A stretch of DNA of 64,000 bases from JANMEB01 sp041745295. GTDB taxonomy: Bacteria; Planctomycetota; Planctomycetia; Pirellulales; Pirellulaceae. A program made the position numbers and the translations under genes. Shown one piece after another: positions 26,230 through 35,224 of this stretch. The number at the start of each line of letters is the position of its first letter. Position 1 is the first letter of the stretch. Where the stretch lies: the NCBI GenBank assembly GCA_041745295.1, contig JBGTJE010000103.1:62001-126000 (forward strand), read 5' to 3'. The notes beneath the pieces were generated by a model, which was not told the DNA's origin, made no database searches, and was given only the letters and a program-made list of their open reading frames with translations.

Positions 26230-26549
26230 GTGCGACTGCGATAGCGAGGGTCAACGAAATGAGCACGCGATGTCTTTGCTATTTTCGGTCCGGACAAAAT
26301 TGCAACTTTTACGGTTCTTAACGATTTTTCGTTTTCTGCCAATTGTTCCCAAGAAAATGATGGCATTTTGCCCAGAGGCCCGTTCGCAGCTTCTCAAGAT
26401 TGTCCATGTTGATTGACCGGAAAGAACGATCTAAATTGCGCCTCTTTGCCGGTTTGTTGCCTAGTCGAATCGGCACGGATTGGTAAACTGAATTCCATAG
26501 AACGTTGGCGCGGCCGGTCCCCCTATTAAATGTCCGAGCGAGGTTGTGG
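26230..26549. other. Divergent intergenic region, BBP7 gene / TPR gene
   Basis: An AT-richer stretch of 320 bases that must hold the start signals for both flanking genes. I see no gene, tRNA or strong hairpin in it and cannot place the promoters with confidence. Confidence 0.5.
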
Positions 26550-28460
26550 ATGAATTTTCTGCGCGGAATTTTCTTTGGCTTGGTCCAAGTCATCGAATTG
26601 CCAGTCAATGTGCTGTTGGAGCTCTGGCGGTTGCCGGGACGCGGTCGCGGACTATTGTTCGGGTTCCCTTCCTTCTTGGTCTTGATGCTCACCCTGCTAG
26701 CGATTGGATGGGCGAAGTACGGTTCGAACCAAGAATTGATCAGCGATTATTGGCGGTCACATCGCATCGACAAGGAACGCCTGAGCGAATTGAACCGGCT
26801 GATTGGTGATGTTGACGACAACGCATCGTCGTTGGGCGTTCCTGACGACTCCGACGCACCGGCCGTGGCGGCCGCTCCAGTGGTGAACGAAGGAGTGGCG
26901 AGTGACATTGTGACGTTGGTTCAGCGCGAAATCGTTGAACCGCGGAATAACGACTTTATCGGCAATCCTCGGGTGGCGGTGCGTGTGGCTCTCAACGATC
27001 GCCGCAGCGTCGAGCAGGTCGAGATTCTGCAGCCGAGTAGTTTTCCCAGCTGGGATGAAAGGGTTCGTAACGCGCTGTTGCGAACCGAGGCGTTTAGGCG
27101 AGCCCAGGGCGAGGAAAATATGGCCAAGAGTATGGATCTCGTTTTTGGCCTGTTAGAGACTCAGCGTGAGAAGCTGCTGTACACGATGATCATCGGGCTC
27201 AAAAAACTGATCGATTTGGATCCGTCCAAGCCGCAATTTAAATTCGAATACGCAATACTTTCGGCTGCCATGCGCAAACCCCTTGAGGCGAAACTGATGA
27301 TGGACCAAGTCGCGCCCCCAGAAAAACCCGGGTTGTGCGAAGGCCACATTTGGCAAGCTCGACAGATTTGGTCCGATAAATCCAGCGTCGAGGCGGTTGC
27401 TTCGCGCCAGCAACGCTGCATGAATCATTTGCGGTTGGCACTCGCGTCGGATCCGATCAATCTCGAAGCGAACGAGGGTTTGGGCGAACTATACTTTTCG
27501 CTAGGAAACCTTGCCGTGGCGGAAAAACACTATCGCATCGTCTGGGACAAACAATTGTCGACTACGCTGCGATTGGTGGCGATTTACAAGCAGCAAAACG
27601 ACTTGGTGAAGCTCGATGAGATCTTGAGCAAAACGAAGATCCGCCTGGAGGAGGCGTTAAAAAACGATCCAAATAACGTCATTTACATTTTTGACATCGA
27701 GCGAATTTATTTGTTGAAGGGGCAGAATTCCGAAGCGATTGAATTTTTGCTCAGTCAGGTGAACGATGCGAATCGAGAGAAAATTTACCCTCGACTCGCA
27801 CGCATTTATGCCGGATGGGCCAAGGTGGACGCGTTGCAGAATAAAAACATTTTCAATCAAGAAGCCTTTGAGAAAACCAAGAAGGCCCTGGAATACGACC
27901 CGAATCTCGCCGTCGCGTTTTGGATTCTGACGGTGATAGGGACTCAAGGTGCGAGCTTTGCACCCGAAGCGGTGGCACTGTACGATCCAGTGAAAAACCG
28001 GGCCGATGCCCCCGCGATGGTCCTCCGCGAATACGCCGGGTACTTGATCAAGCAGGAGCGAATGGATGAAGCGGTTTCATGGTTAGAAGAAGCGTACACA
28101 CGATTTGCCGATGACCCGATTACGGCCAACAACTTGGCATTCCTATTGGTTTCTGCGACACCGCCGAATGCCGAGCGTGCGTTGACCATTATCTCCAAGG
28201 CAATTGAGGGGTTACCAAATGGGGCAGAACCTGAATTACGCGCGAGCTTGTACGATACGAAAGCGGTGGCGCTTGTGGCGCTCCATCGTCCCGTCGATGC
28301 GATTCCGTACTTGGAGGCGTCGCTTCAACATCGCGTCAATGACCGGCGAACCATGACGGCCTTGCGTGAGTGCTACAAGGCGACGGGGCAAAAGGAAATC
28401 GAAGAGTTCTACCAACGGCGACTCGACGAACTGGGCCCGGAACCCACATCGAACCAATAA
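26550..28460 (+). CDS. Membrane-anchored TPR protein with TonB/TolA-C-like segment
   Basis: A 636-residue protein with one membrane span (about 36-54) after a basic, partly amphipathic N-terminus. At about 118-165 the stretch VRVALNDRRSVEQVEILQPS and the following WDERVRNALLRTEAF fit the TonB/TolA C-terminal pattern (strand, turn, strand, then an Asp-led helix). From about 215 to the end are many TPR units. The longest frame starts with TTG at 26505, but ATG at 26550 has a GAGG suitably placed and gives a natural membrane-anchor start. The next gene, 33 bases on, has a similar plan, which suggests a pair working together in the membrane. Function is unknown; envelope assembly or a scaffold role is possible. 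Confidence 0.8.
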   Translation: MNFLRGIFFGLVQVIELPVNVLLELWRLPGRGRGLLFGFPSFLVLMLTLLAIGWAKYGSNQELISDYWRSHRIDKERLSELNRLIGDVDDNASSLGVPDDSDAPAVAAAPVVNEGVASDIVTLVQREIVEPRNNDFIGNPRVAVRVALNDRRSVEQVEILQPSSFPSWDERVRNALLRTEAFRRAQGEENMAKSMDLVFGLLETQREKLLYTMIIGLKKLIDLDPSKPQFKFEYAILSAAMRKPLEAKLMMDQVAPPEKPGLCEGHIWQARQIWSDKSSVEAVASRQQRCMNHLRLALASDPINLEANEGLGELYFSLGNLAVAEKHYRIVWDKQLSTTLRLVAIYKQQNDLVKLDEILSKTKIRLEEALKNDPNNVIYIFDIERIYLLKGQNSEAIEFLLSQVNDANREKIYPRLARIYAGWAKVDALQNKNIFNQEAFEKTKKALEYDPNLAVAFWILTVIGTQGASFAPEAVALYDPVKNRADAPAMVLREYAGYLIKQERMDEAVSWLEEAYTRFADDPITANNLAFLLVSATPPNAERALTIISKAIEGLPNGAEPELRASLYDTKAVALVALHRPVDAIPYLEASLQHRVNDRRTMTALRECYKATGQKEIEEFYQRRLDELGPEPTSNQ

Positions 28461-28493
28461 CCGCATGCTGCATCGACCAAGGCAACTGACCCA

Positions 28494-30155
28494 ATGAAAT
28501 ACTCTCGACGACGACGCGATTCGTTCCACGACGAATCCTTTGTAGGGCGATTCGTCACTACGCCGCTCAGCCGCTTGACGGAGCGGATTGCGAACCGATT
28601 CAAACGGAGCCAAGGCGAAATCGGCGAACGCGGCGTTTTGGAGCGTGCTTCGTCGTTCCCCCGTCGGCTGTTCGACACTCTGGTTGTGGGACCGTTCGTG
28701 TTTCTGATTACGGTTTGGGCCAGTTCGCGCGAATCTATGCCTTTTTTTCTGGGACTCCCCGCGGTGATGACCGCATTGGTTGCGGTTGCCCCAGGACTCG
28801 CGTTCATCAGTTTCAAGGACGAAATTCGCAAATCCTATGATCGACTCTCGGTCCGCGCGATCACGCTGGACGACGCGAAAGCAGCCGAGCTACATACGCA
28901 AAAGCTCTTTTCGCTGGAACCCGATAACCGAGATTACTATTTTCGACTGGCCAGTGCGATCGGCGAGCATAAAAAAGATCCGAGCTACGCGATGCAATTG
29001 ATCGAACAGGCCGCGACCGGACCCGAAACGGGCAATATCAACGGACATTTGTGGATTGCCCAGCACCTCATCACCACATCGACCGAATTGAGCGACGAGA
29101 AAATCGCCAAAGCGGATTGGCATCTTCAACAGGCGTTGATCGCAAATCCAGACCACTACACCGCCAACAGGTTGGCGTATGATTTGTTCACTAAGGCGAA
29201 CCGCCCGGAAGATGCAATTAAATATGCCCGCGTCGTCGCCAAAGCGGAACCGTTGACTTCTCACTTCCTTTTAAAATTGCAAAAGGACTTAGGGAGAGAT
29301 GCCGAGTTCGAAGAAACGCTGACCAACGTCCTGTTGCTCATCAGCGAAGTCGCCTATCGCAACCCCAACGAGATTGCGCTGTGGGGCGAACTGGTCGCAT
29401 GCTGCTTGCAAGGGGATCGGTATCAAGAAGCGATTTCCTATGTGGAAACGGGGTTGTCGCTTTCGAGCAATCAAACCGTCCGCATGCAACTCAGCTTGTT
29501 GGCCTCCACGGTGCTGGTCAGTTGGCATGACAAGCAGATGACTTTTACCGACAAGCCGCGAATGCAACAAGCCGTGGTTTCACTCAATGCAGCCCTGAAT
29601 ATTTTTTCTGGAAACGGCGAGGCGATCCGCCGGGCATCGAACTTGTTCCTCGATCCCAATTTCGATTCAAAACGGATGGGCTGGGTCATGGAAACGCTTT
29701 CCAACGATGACAATTCGTATTGCACGCATCTGCTAATCGGATGGCGGGCGTTATTCATCGACAAGGAAAATGGCGTCGCGACGGCCCGCGTCCATTGGCA
29801 AATCGCCGATGCGAGCACCCCACTGTTTGCCAGCGTCCTCGCCCAACTCGCCTTGGGTGTTGCCACCTTGGAACCGGACAAAGTCCCGTTCAGTCTGCAA
29901 GCCCTGGATTTGGCGATTTCGATCGCACCGTCCCGGACGGAACTCGGCGAAGCACGGGGGCTCATTCTGATGAATGTTGAGCGCTGGTTCGAAGCTCGGC
30001 AACAGTTCGAGGAAATCCTTTCGTCGAGCGAACGGAAGTTTATGATTTTGACGAAGCTGGTTGAATGCTGTGAAAAGCTCGATGATAAAATCAAGGTGGA
30101 AGAGTATCGAGCTCAGCTTGAGCAGGTTTCGCCGCCAGCGGCCAACGCGCTTTGA
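28494..30155 (+). CDS. Membrane-associated TPR protein
   Basis: A 553-residue protein. The first 65 residues are rich in Arg and Ser. Two hydrophobic segments follow (about 66-79 and 85-105: VVGPFVFLITVWASS and GLPAVMTALVAVAPGLAF), then TPR-like helical repeats to the C-terminus (LEPDNRDYYFRLASAIG, LIANPDHYTANRLAYDLF, LALDLAISIAPS-type units). It shares layout and repeat style with the upstream TPR protein and is very likely in one operon with it. The MATE gene begins 90 bases downstream. Both TPR proteins probably expose their repeats on the same side of the membrane and may bind each other or a common partner. No catalytic motif is visible and no specific function can be named. Confidence 0.85.
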   Translation: MKYSRRRRDSFHDESFVGRFVTTPLSRLTERIANRFKRSQGEIGERGVLERASSFPRRLFDTLVVGPFVFLITVWASSRESMPFFLGLPAVMTALVAVAPGLAFISFKDEIRKSYDRLSVRAITLDDAKAAELHTQKLFSLEPDNRDYYFRLASAIGEHKKDPSYAMQLIEQAATGPETGNINGHLWIAQHLITTSTELSDEKIAKADWHLQQALIANPDHYTANRLAYDLFTKANRPEDAIKYARVVAKAEPLTSHFLLKLQKDLGRDAEFEETLTNVLLLISEVAYRNPNEIALWGELVACCLQGDRYQEAISYVETGLSLSSNQTVRMQLSLLASTVLVSWHDKQMTFTDKPRMQQAVVSLNAALNIFSGNGEAIRRASNLFLDPNFDSKRMGWVMETLSNDDNSYCTHLLIGWRALFIDKENGVATARVHWQIADASTPLFASVLAQLALGVATLEPDKVPFSLQALDLAISIAPSRTELGEARGLILMNVERWFEARQQFEEILSSSERKFMILTKLVECCEKLDDKIKVEEYRAQLEQVSPPAANAL

Positions 30156-30245
30156 TCGGACCTTCGCCCAATCAACCAAGTGAACCAGGTACTCCGGCAG
30201 CGCGTCCTCCGTACGTGAACCATCTTGCTTCGTGACGGGGACGCA

Positions 30246-31757
30246 ATGGCAGATCCAGCAACATCGGTGAAGTTGGCATTGGACGCCGAGTCTCAAGGGT
30301 CTCTCCCCAGGTTGGTAGATCCTGGGGACGAACTCACGATGGGACGCCGGCGATGGTGGAGGGGCGTTTGCGGCGGGCGTGAGGTTCTCACGTTGGCGAT
30401 GCCGCTGATCATTTCGACGCTCTCGTTTGCCCTCATGCACTTCTGCAACCGATTGTTCCTCACCTGGCATTCCACCCTCTCGGTGGCCGCTGTCGTACAG
30501 GCGGGAGCGCTGAGTTGGGTTTTCTACAGTTTTCCCCTGGGCGTGGCAATGTTTGCCACGACCTTTGTCGCCCAGTATCACGGCGCCGGTCAACTCTCCA
30601 ATATCGGGCGCATCGTGTGGCAAGCCATTTGGATTGGATTGCTGTGTGTTCCCCTGTTCATCGTCACGGGCTGGAATTTGCCGTTCATTTTTGAGCGGTT
30701 AGGTCACTCCTCGAACATGTTGCGGGAAGAGCAAATCTATTTTCGCATCGTCCTGTTTGGTTTGGGCGCTGCGACGATTGCCGAAGCCTTGACCGCCTAT
30801 TTTATTGGGACCGGTCGGACGCGCGTGGTGATGGTGGTCAATGGCTCGGCGTCCGCGCTAAATGCGCTTCTGGACTACGTGTTAATCTTTGGAATCGGTT
30901 GGATTCCTTCGTTGGGGATCGCGGGAGCGGCTTGGGCGACTACGATTTCTATTTGGTTCAAACTGATGTTGTACATCGTGCTGTGCGTTTGGGCACCCGA
31001 AGCGCGGCAACATGGACTTTGGAGGGGGCGCCGATTCGACTTCCAACTCACCCAACGATTTCTCCGTTTCGGCGCGCCCCAGGGCTTTCATTTTCTCCTG
31101 GAGGGAGCGGCCATCACGTTGTTCATCATGTTGATGGGCGCGATTAGTGAAAAAGCATCGGCGGCCACGGCGATCGCGTTCAGCGCCAACCTTGTTGCCT
31201 TTGTTCCGATCATGGGCTTGGGAACTGCGTTGACCACCCTTGTCGGTCGCGAGATCGGACGCAAGCGAATCGCGCTGGCCGAGCGCGCGACGCGCGTCGC
31301 GCTCACGATTGGCATCGCGTACGCTTCCGTCTTCGCCGTGTTGTACTTTTCAACTCCCGTTCTGTTCGTCGGAATGCACGGGGCGCTCGACGGGTTGGTC
31401 AAGCCCGAAGTCGAGACCGCGCGATGGATGCTCAAATTCGTCGCAGCCTATTGCGTCTTTGATGCGATTCAATTGTTGTTTCAGGCGGCGCTGAAAGGGG
31501 CCGGGGATACCACCTTTATCATGCTCACAACCATTATCCTCTCGGCACTTTTTGTCATCAGTGGGATTTTTGGCGCCCGTCAGTTTGAGTCGGACTTGCC
31601 CAAGATCCTCTGGTGGTGGTGGATGCTAACGGCTTGGATTGTCGGGCTGAGCCTTACCTTTGGCTGGCGGTTCGCGCTCGGAAAATGGAAGTCGATGACC
31701 GTGATCGAACGAAGCGTTGTCAAAAGTTCTGGCCAAGAGTCAGGTTGTCCAGCATAA
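30246..31757 (+). CDS. MATE family efflux transporter
   Basis: A 503-residue protein with about twelve hydrophobic helices in two similar halves, as in MATE drug/sodium or drug/proton antiporters (LAMPLIISTLSFALMHFCNR, then GAGDTTFIMLTTIILSALF in the second half). It should export cationic organic compounds using an ion gradient. The longest frame begins with TTG at 30225; ATG at 30246 is preferred because it is an ATG with a G-rich stretch (ACGGGGA) before it, though a later ATG (MGRRRWW) is also possible. It follows the TPR genes in the same direction and precedes the DoxX gene, so it may be part of a longer transcript, with no functional link evident. Confidence 0.9.
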   Translation: MADPATSVKLALDAESQGSLPRLVDPGDELTMGRRRWWRGVCGGREVLTLAMPLIISTLSFALMHFCNRLFLTWHSTLSVAAVVQAGALSWVFYSFPLGVAMFATTFVAQYHGAGQLSNIGRIVWQAIWIGLLCVPLFIVTGWNLPFIFERLGHSSNMLREEQIYFRIVLFGLGAATIAEALTAYFIGTGRTRVVMVVNGSASALNALLDYVLIFGIGWIPSLGIAGAAWATTISIWFKLMLYIVLCVWAPEARQHGLWRGRRFDFQLTQRFLRFGAPQGFHFLLEGAAITLFIMLMGAISEKASAATAIAFSANLVAFVPIMGLGTALTTLVGREIGRKRIALAERATRVALTIGIAYASVFAVLYFSTPVLFVGMHGALDGLVKPEVETARWMLKFVAAYCVFDAIQLLFQAALKGAGDTTFIMLTTIILSALFVISGIFGARQFESDLPKILWWWWMLTAWIVGLSLTFGWRFALGKWKSMTVIERSVVKSSGQESGCPA

Positions 31758-31815
31758 TAAAGGTGACCCAGCGGAGGCGTTTCGCCACCGGACACTCGAT
31801 TGTGAGAAGCTGATT

Positions 31816-32940
31816 TTGTTTCCCAACTCCAAATCGCATTGGCTCTTGGTTGTGCTGGCCCTGTTGGCTCTGCGCGTGGTCATCGGTTGGCATTTTTATA
31901 CCGAAGGTGTCTCGAAACTAAAATCCGGCAATTTTTCCGCTGAGCCTTTCTTGCGAAGCGCCAACGGGCCCGCCGCCGACTTGTTTCATCGCTGCGTTGC
32001 CGATTACGACGGCCGGCTTCGGCTGGGTTTGGTAATAACAAGATCGGAGAGCGGCGAGACGACTTGGATCTTGGATCCGCTGGTCACCGAGGAACTTTGG
32101 AAAGGATTTGTGTACCGAGCGGCGCGACAACTGCAATTCGGCGATCCGAAGCTTATCGAGGCGCTCGCCCGGAGCAGCAAGGATCTGAAGCAACGACTTA
32201 CCAACGCCGAAGCCAAGCGGGAATCGACCGAGACAATCGACATGCTCCGTCGCGCATTAAAGAAAACATCCGTCGAGCTTGAGGTCGTCCGAAAGCAAAA
32301 AGACGTAGCCCTGGCGATTGCCCAAAAATACATCGACGAATACCGCGCCTTCCTTGCGGAAAATGAAGCGGAAATCTTGGCCTATTTTCGCGGCGCTCAA
32401 CGATTCGAGGGATTCGAGCGGGACGGCCATTACAAAGCCGCGGTGGTGCAGGGAGTTCGTTCGTTGCGCTCCCAAAACGATCAAATCGTCGCCGATCGGA
32501 CCCGCGACGCCCGTCCTTGGTTGACCGAAGTCGACGCGATGTGGAATGGCGTCGAGGCCGATATCAACGAGCTGGCGATTGAGCCGCAACGCCGCTCGTG
32601 GGTGAAACTCGATCAGCCGCACAAAAGCCTTTGGTCGCCGCTCCCTTGGATCGATCGCATCGTACCTTGGTTCGACACAATCATTGGGGCCTGTTTGATT
32701 CTTGGGTTGTTCACTCGAACGGCAAGTTTGGCGGGCGCGGGATTTTTGTTGGGTATCATCGCGACACAGCCTCCGCTTTTCGCCGGATCGGCGCCGACGA
32801 TATCGCAATCGATTGAATTGATTGGATTACTGGTCTTGTTCGCGACTCGTGCGGGACGCTTCGCGGGACTGGACGTCTTTTTGCCATCGGGGATCGCGCG
32901 CCGGCGACGGTGGGCGGCATTGCAGGAGCCTACGCTGTGA
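31816..32940 (+). CDS. DoxX family membrane protein with long internal coiled-coil region
   Basis: About 374 residues. A first membrane helix with the DoxX-type motif ALRVVIGWHFYTEGVSKL is followed by about 230 hydrophilic residues with predicted coiled coil (ETIDMLRRALKKTSVELEVV). Three further helices close the protein (IIGACLILGLFTRTASLAG and following), ending in the usual DoxX pattern. In standard DoxX the helices are contiguous, so the middle is an insert facing outward. The longest frame starts inside the MATE gene at 31717; I prefer TTG at 31816, preceded by GAGAAG and directly before the first helix, but the start is uncertain. The stop overlaps the next start as GTGA, so DoxX and the exported oxidoreductase are coupled. 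A quinol or thiol redox role is inferred from the family. Confidence 0.75.
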   Translation: MFPNSKSHWLLVVLALLALRVVIGWHFYTEGVSKLKSGNFSAEPFLRSANGPAADLFHRCVADYDGRLRLGLVITRSESGETTWILDPLVTEELWKGFVYRAARQLQFGDPKLIEALARSSKDLKQRLTNAEAKRESTETIDMLRRALKKTSVELEVVRKQKDVALAIAQKYIDEYRAFLAENEAEILAYFRGAQRFEGFERDGHYKAAVVQGVRSLRSQNDQIVADRTRDARPWLTEVDAMWNGVEADINELAIEPQRRSWVKLDQPHKSLWSPLPWIDRIVPWFDTIIGACLILGLFTRTASLAGAGFLLGIIATQPPLFAGSAPTISQSIELIGLLVLFATRAGRFAGLDVFLPSGIARRRRWAALQEPTL

Positions 32941-34766
32941 ACTTGACATCGGAAGAACGAGAAATCGGCCGCGAAAATTACTTTGCCGCGATGACGCGAT
33001 ACGACGAAGTTCATCGCCGCGACTTCTTGAAGCAAGCGATGCTTGCATCTACCGTCGCAGTGGGTGGGGCCGGAGCAATGTACTTTGGCTACCAGCAGCC
33101 GCAGCGCCCCGTTCGAATTGGCATCATCGGAACTGGCGACGAAGGCAACGTCTTGATCGGCGCCTTGAATCCGGATTATGTCCAGGTCGTTGGGATCGCT
33201 GAGATTCGGCCCTCGAGCATCCATCGAGCCTTTTTCGGCGACTACAGCTCCGAGAGCGCTCTAGCGGCGCGGCCAGGTTTGATGAAAGTGTATGGCTGGA
33301 AATCGCACGACGCGGCCCAATCGCAAGTGAAGGTCGTCGCCGACTATCGAGAGTTGCTGGCGATCCCCGAGATCGAGGGCGTGATCATTGCGTTGCCGTT
33401 GCACTTGCACGCGCCGGTGGCAATTGCCGCGATGCAAGCGGGAAAACACGTGCTCTGCGAAAAACTGATGGCGCACAACGTGACCCAATGCAAACTAATG
33501 TCCCAATTTGCGGAAACGTCGCGCCGATTTCTTTCGATTGGTCACCAACGGCACTACAGCATTCTCTATGACAACGCGGTTCACTTGCTCCGCTGGGGCC
33601 TGCTCGGCGAACTGCACCATATTCGCGCCCAATGGCATCGCGGCAACTTGCCGGGCAACGACAGCTGGGCTCCACCGATTCCCGGCGGTCAGGTCGTGGC
33701 GAATTCCGCGATCGTGATCGACAAGATCGCCAAACAGCTCGCCGATCTGCAATCGGAACTCAAGAGTCCCGGGACCAGTGCTCGCCGCGCCGATTGGCTG
33801 CGGAAGCAAATCGCCCAGTGGGAACAGTTGGATCGAGACAAAATCGTCGAAGCGGAAAAATTTGGTTATCAGAATGACCCGACGATCTGCGGCGACGGGC
33901 GATTGCGCACCGCAATGGAAGAACTTATTCGCTGGCGCTTGTGGAACCGGACGGGCGGCGGATTGATGGCAGAGTTAGGAAGCCACCAGTTGGACGCCTC
34001 GAGTATTTTTGTCTCGGCGGTCGCGCGCGAAACGGGAAAGCATACGCATCCGCTGACGGTGCACGCGACGGGCGGCAGGCATTTGTTCCCAACCGACCGC
34101 GACTCGGAAGACCACGTCTATTGCATGTTTGAGTTCCCCGGCCCGGGATACGACTACTCGTTTCCGGTGGGATATCGCGATGAAGTCATGAAATATCCTG
34201 GCGAGCAAGGCGTTCCAAGTTACGCCGAAAATCCTCAAAAGAAAATCGTCGTCACGTATTCGTCGATCAACGGCAATGGATTCGGCGGGTATGGCGAAGT
34301 CGTCATGGGCTCGCGTGGCTCGCTCGTGCTGCAATCCGAATCGGAAGTCATGCTCTACAAGGACGCGAGCACTCGCACGAAAGCGGGTGTGACTGTTAGC
34401 AAGACCGGTCAAGCGATATTGGATACCACGGCGAGCGGCGATGCCGCGCCGGCCAAAACCGCTCAGGGGAGTGGCCCGGTCAGCCGCGGTTACCGAGAGG
34501 AAATCGAGCACTGGGCTTGGTGCATTCGCGAGAATAACTGGGAGATCCAGCCGCGCTGCAACGGCCATGTCGCGCTGGGTGATGCGGTGATCGCTCTCAC
34601 CGCCAAGCTCGCGGTCCGCAACAGTCAGCGGCCCGGCGGCCACGGATTCATCGCGTTTCAACCCGAGTGGTTTGACGAGAATATCCCGCTCGTTCCCGAA
34701 GCCGAAACCAGTGCCGAAGCGTCCCGCCTGTGGGACGACGAGAAGCGCAATCTGGGATTGGTGTAA
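32937..34766 (+). CDS. Gfo/Idh/MocA family oxidoreductase, Tat-exported
   Basis: About 609 residues. The Tat motif RRDFLKQA leads into a hydrophobic stretch. The Rossmann fold begins RIGIIGTGDEGN, and the EKLMAHN block stands where EKP is usual in the family. The C-terminal part is the alpha/beta domain, including HQLDASSIFVSA and a long region with charged helices (about 260-310). It probably oxidises or reduces a sugar-like substrate with bound NAD(P) after folding in the cytoplasm and export. The open frame begins at 32910, but GTG at 32937 overlaps the DoxX stop (GTGA) and has AGGAG eight bases before it, so this start is chosen. Coupling to DoxX suggests a shared redox function. Confidence 0.9.
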   Translation: MNLTSEEREIGRENYFAAMTRYDEVHRRDFLKQAMLASTVAVGGAGAMYFGYQQPQRPVRIGIIGTGDEGNVLIGALNPDYVQVVGIAEIRPSSIHRAFFGDYSSESALAARPGLMKVYGWKSHDAAQSQVKVVADYRELLAIPEIEGVIIALPLHLHAPVAIAAMQAGKHVLCEKLMAHNVTQCKLMSQFAETSRRFLSIGHQRHYSILYDNAVHLLRWGLLGELHHIRAQWHRGNLPGNDSWAPPIPGGQVVANSAIVIDKIAKQLADLQSELKSPGTSARRADWLRKQIAQWEQLDRDKIVEAEKFGYQNDPTICGDGRLRTAMEELIRWRLWNRTGGGLMAELGSHQLDASSIFVSAVARETGKHTHPLTVHATGGRHLFPTDRDSEDHVYCMFEFPGPGYDYSFPVGYRDEVMKYPGEQGVPSYAENPQKKIVVTYSSINGNGFGGYGEVVMGSRGSLVLQSESEVMLYKDASTRTKAGVTVSKTGQAILDTTASGDAAPAKTAQGSGPVSRGYREEIEHWAWCIRENNWEIQPRCNGHVALGDAVIALTAKLAVRNSQRPGGHGFIAFQPEWFDENIPLVPEAETSAEASRLWDDEKRNLGLV

Positions 34767-35224
34767 AGCGTTGGTATGACCAACCGAATCCGCGGTGTCG
34801 GCTTCCGCTCGATCGTTAGAGATTTGCCAATCGGCAAAGCGAGGGTGGTTGGCACGACGGGCATGATCGGGTTTAACGAAGCGGTGTGAATACATTCGCT
34901 GGTTGTCATGACCCTTCGGAAGTGCGGCAAAAGCTCCGCAAAATCTCTCGAATCGGTTATTCCGATCAATGCCGCGGACGATGATTCCATCACGTTTGTG
35001 ACCGAACGGGGAGTATTCACCCGGCCGGGTGCGAATCTGAAACAAATCTTCCGATGGAATCGATCGGCGAAGGACTGCCGCGATTCCGGATATTGGCCTT
35101 TGTAGCGCGGGTCGCATTGGCCAGGCCACGGTCAACTCGACGACCAGGCCAAGACTTACCCGCGATCGCGAGAGAATCGCGAGCCTCCACAACAATTCGA
35201 CTGCGGGTGAAAAAGGAGTTTCTC
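34767..35224. other. Intergenic region before the Cys-rich gene
   Basis: These 458 bases hold no gene I can support. Open frames here extend the Cys-rich gene upstream or run antisense to the oxidoreductase gene and show no family pattern. Small inverted repeats occur (such as GGCCAGGCC...GACCAGGCC near 35120-35155), but none looks like a terminator. The only placed signal is the ribosome site at 35213. Confidence 0.5.
35213..35218 (+). promoter_or_regulatory. Shine-Dalgarno site of the Cys-rich protein gene
   Basis: AAGGAG lies six bases before ATG 35225 and decides that start over the open frame reaching back to 35054. Confidence 0.75.

Noticed and set aside
29751..30623. 290-residue minus-strand open frame
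   Set aside because: Antisense across the end of a TPR gene and the start of the MATE gene; no family pattern.
33975..35195. 406-residue minus-strand open frame
   Set aside because: Antisense to the Tat-exported oxidoreductase gene, with no motif or ribosome site.
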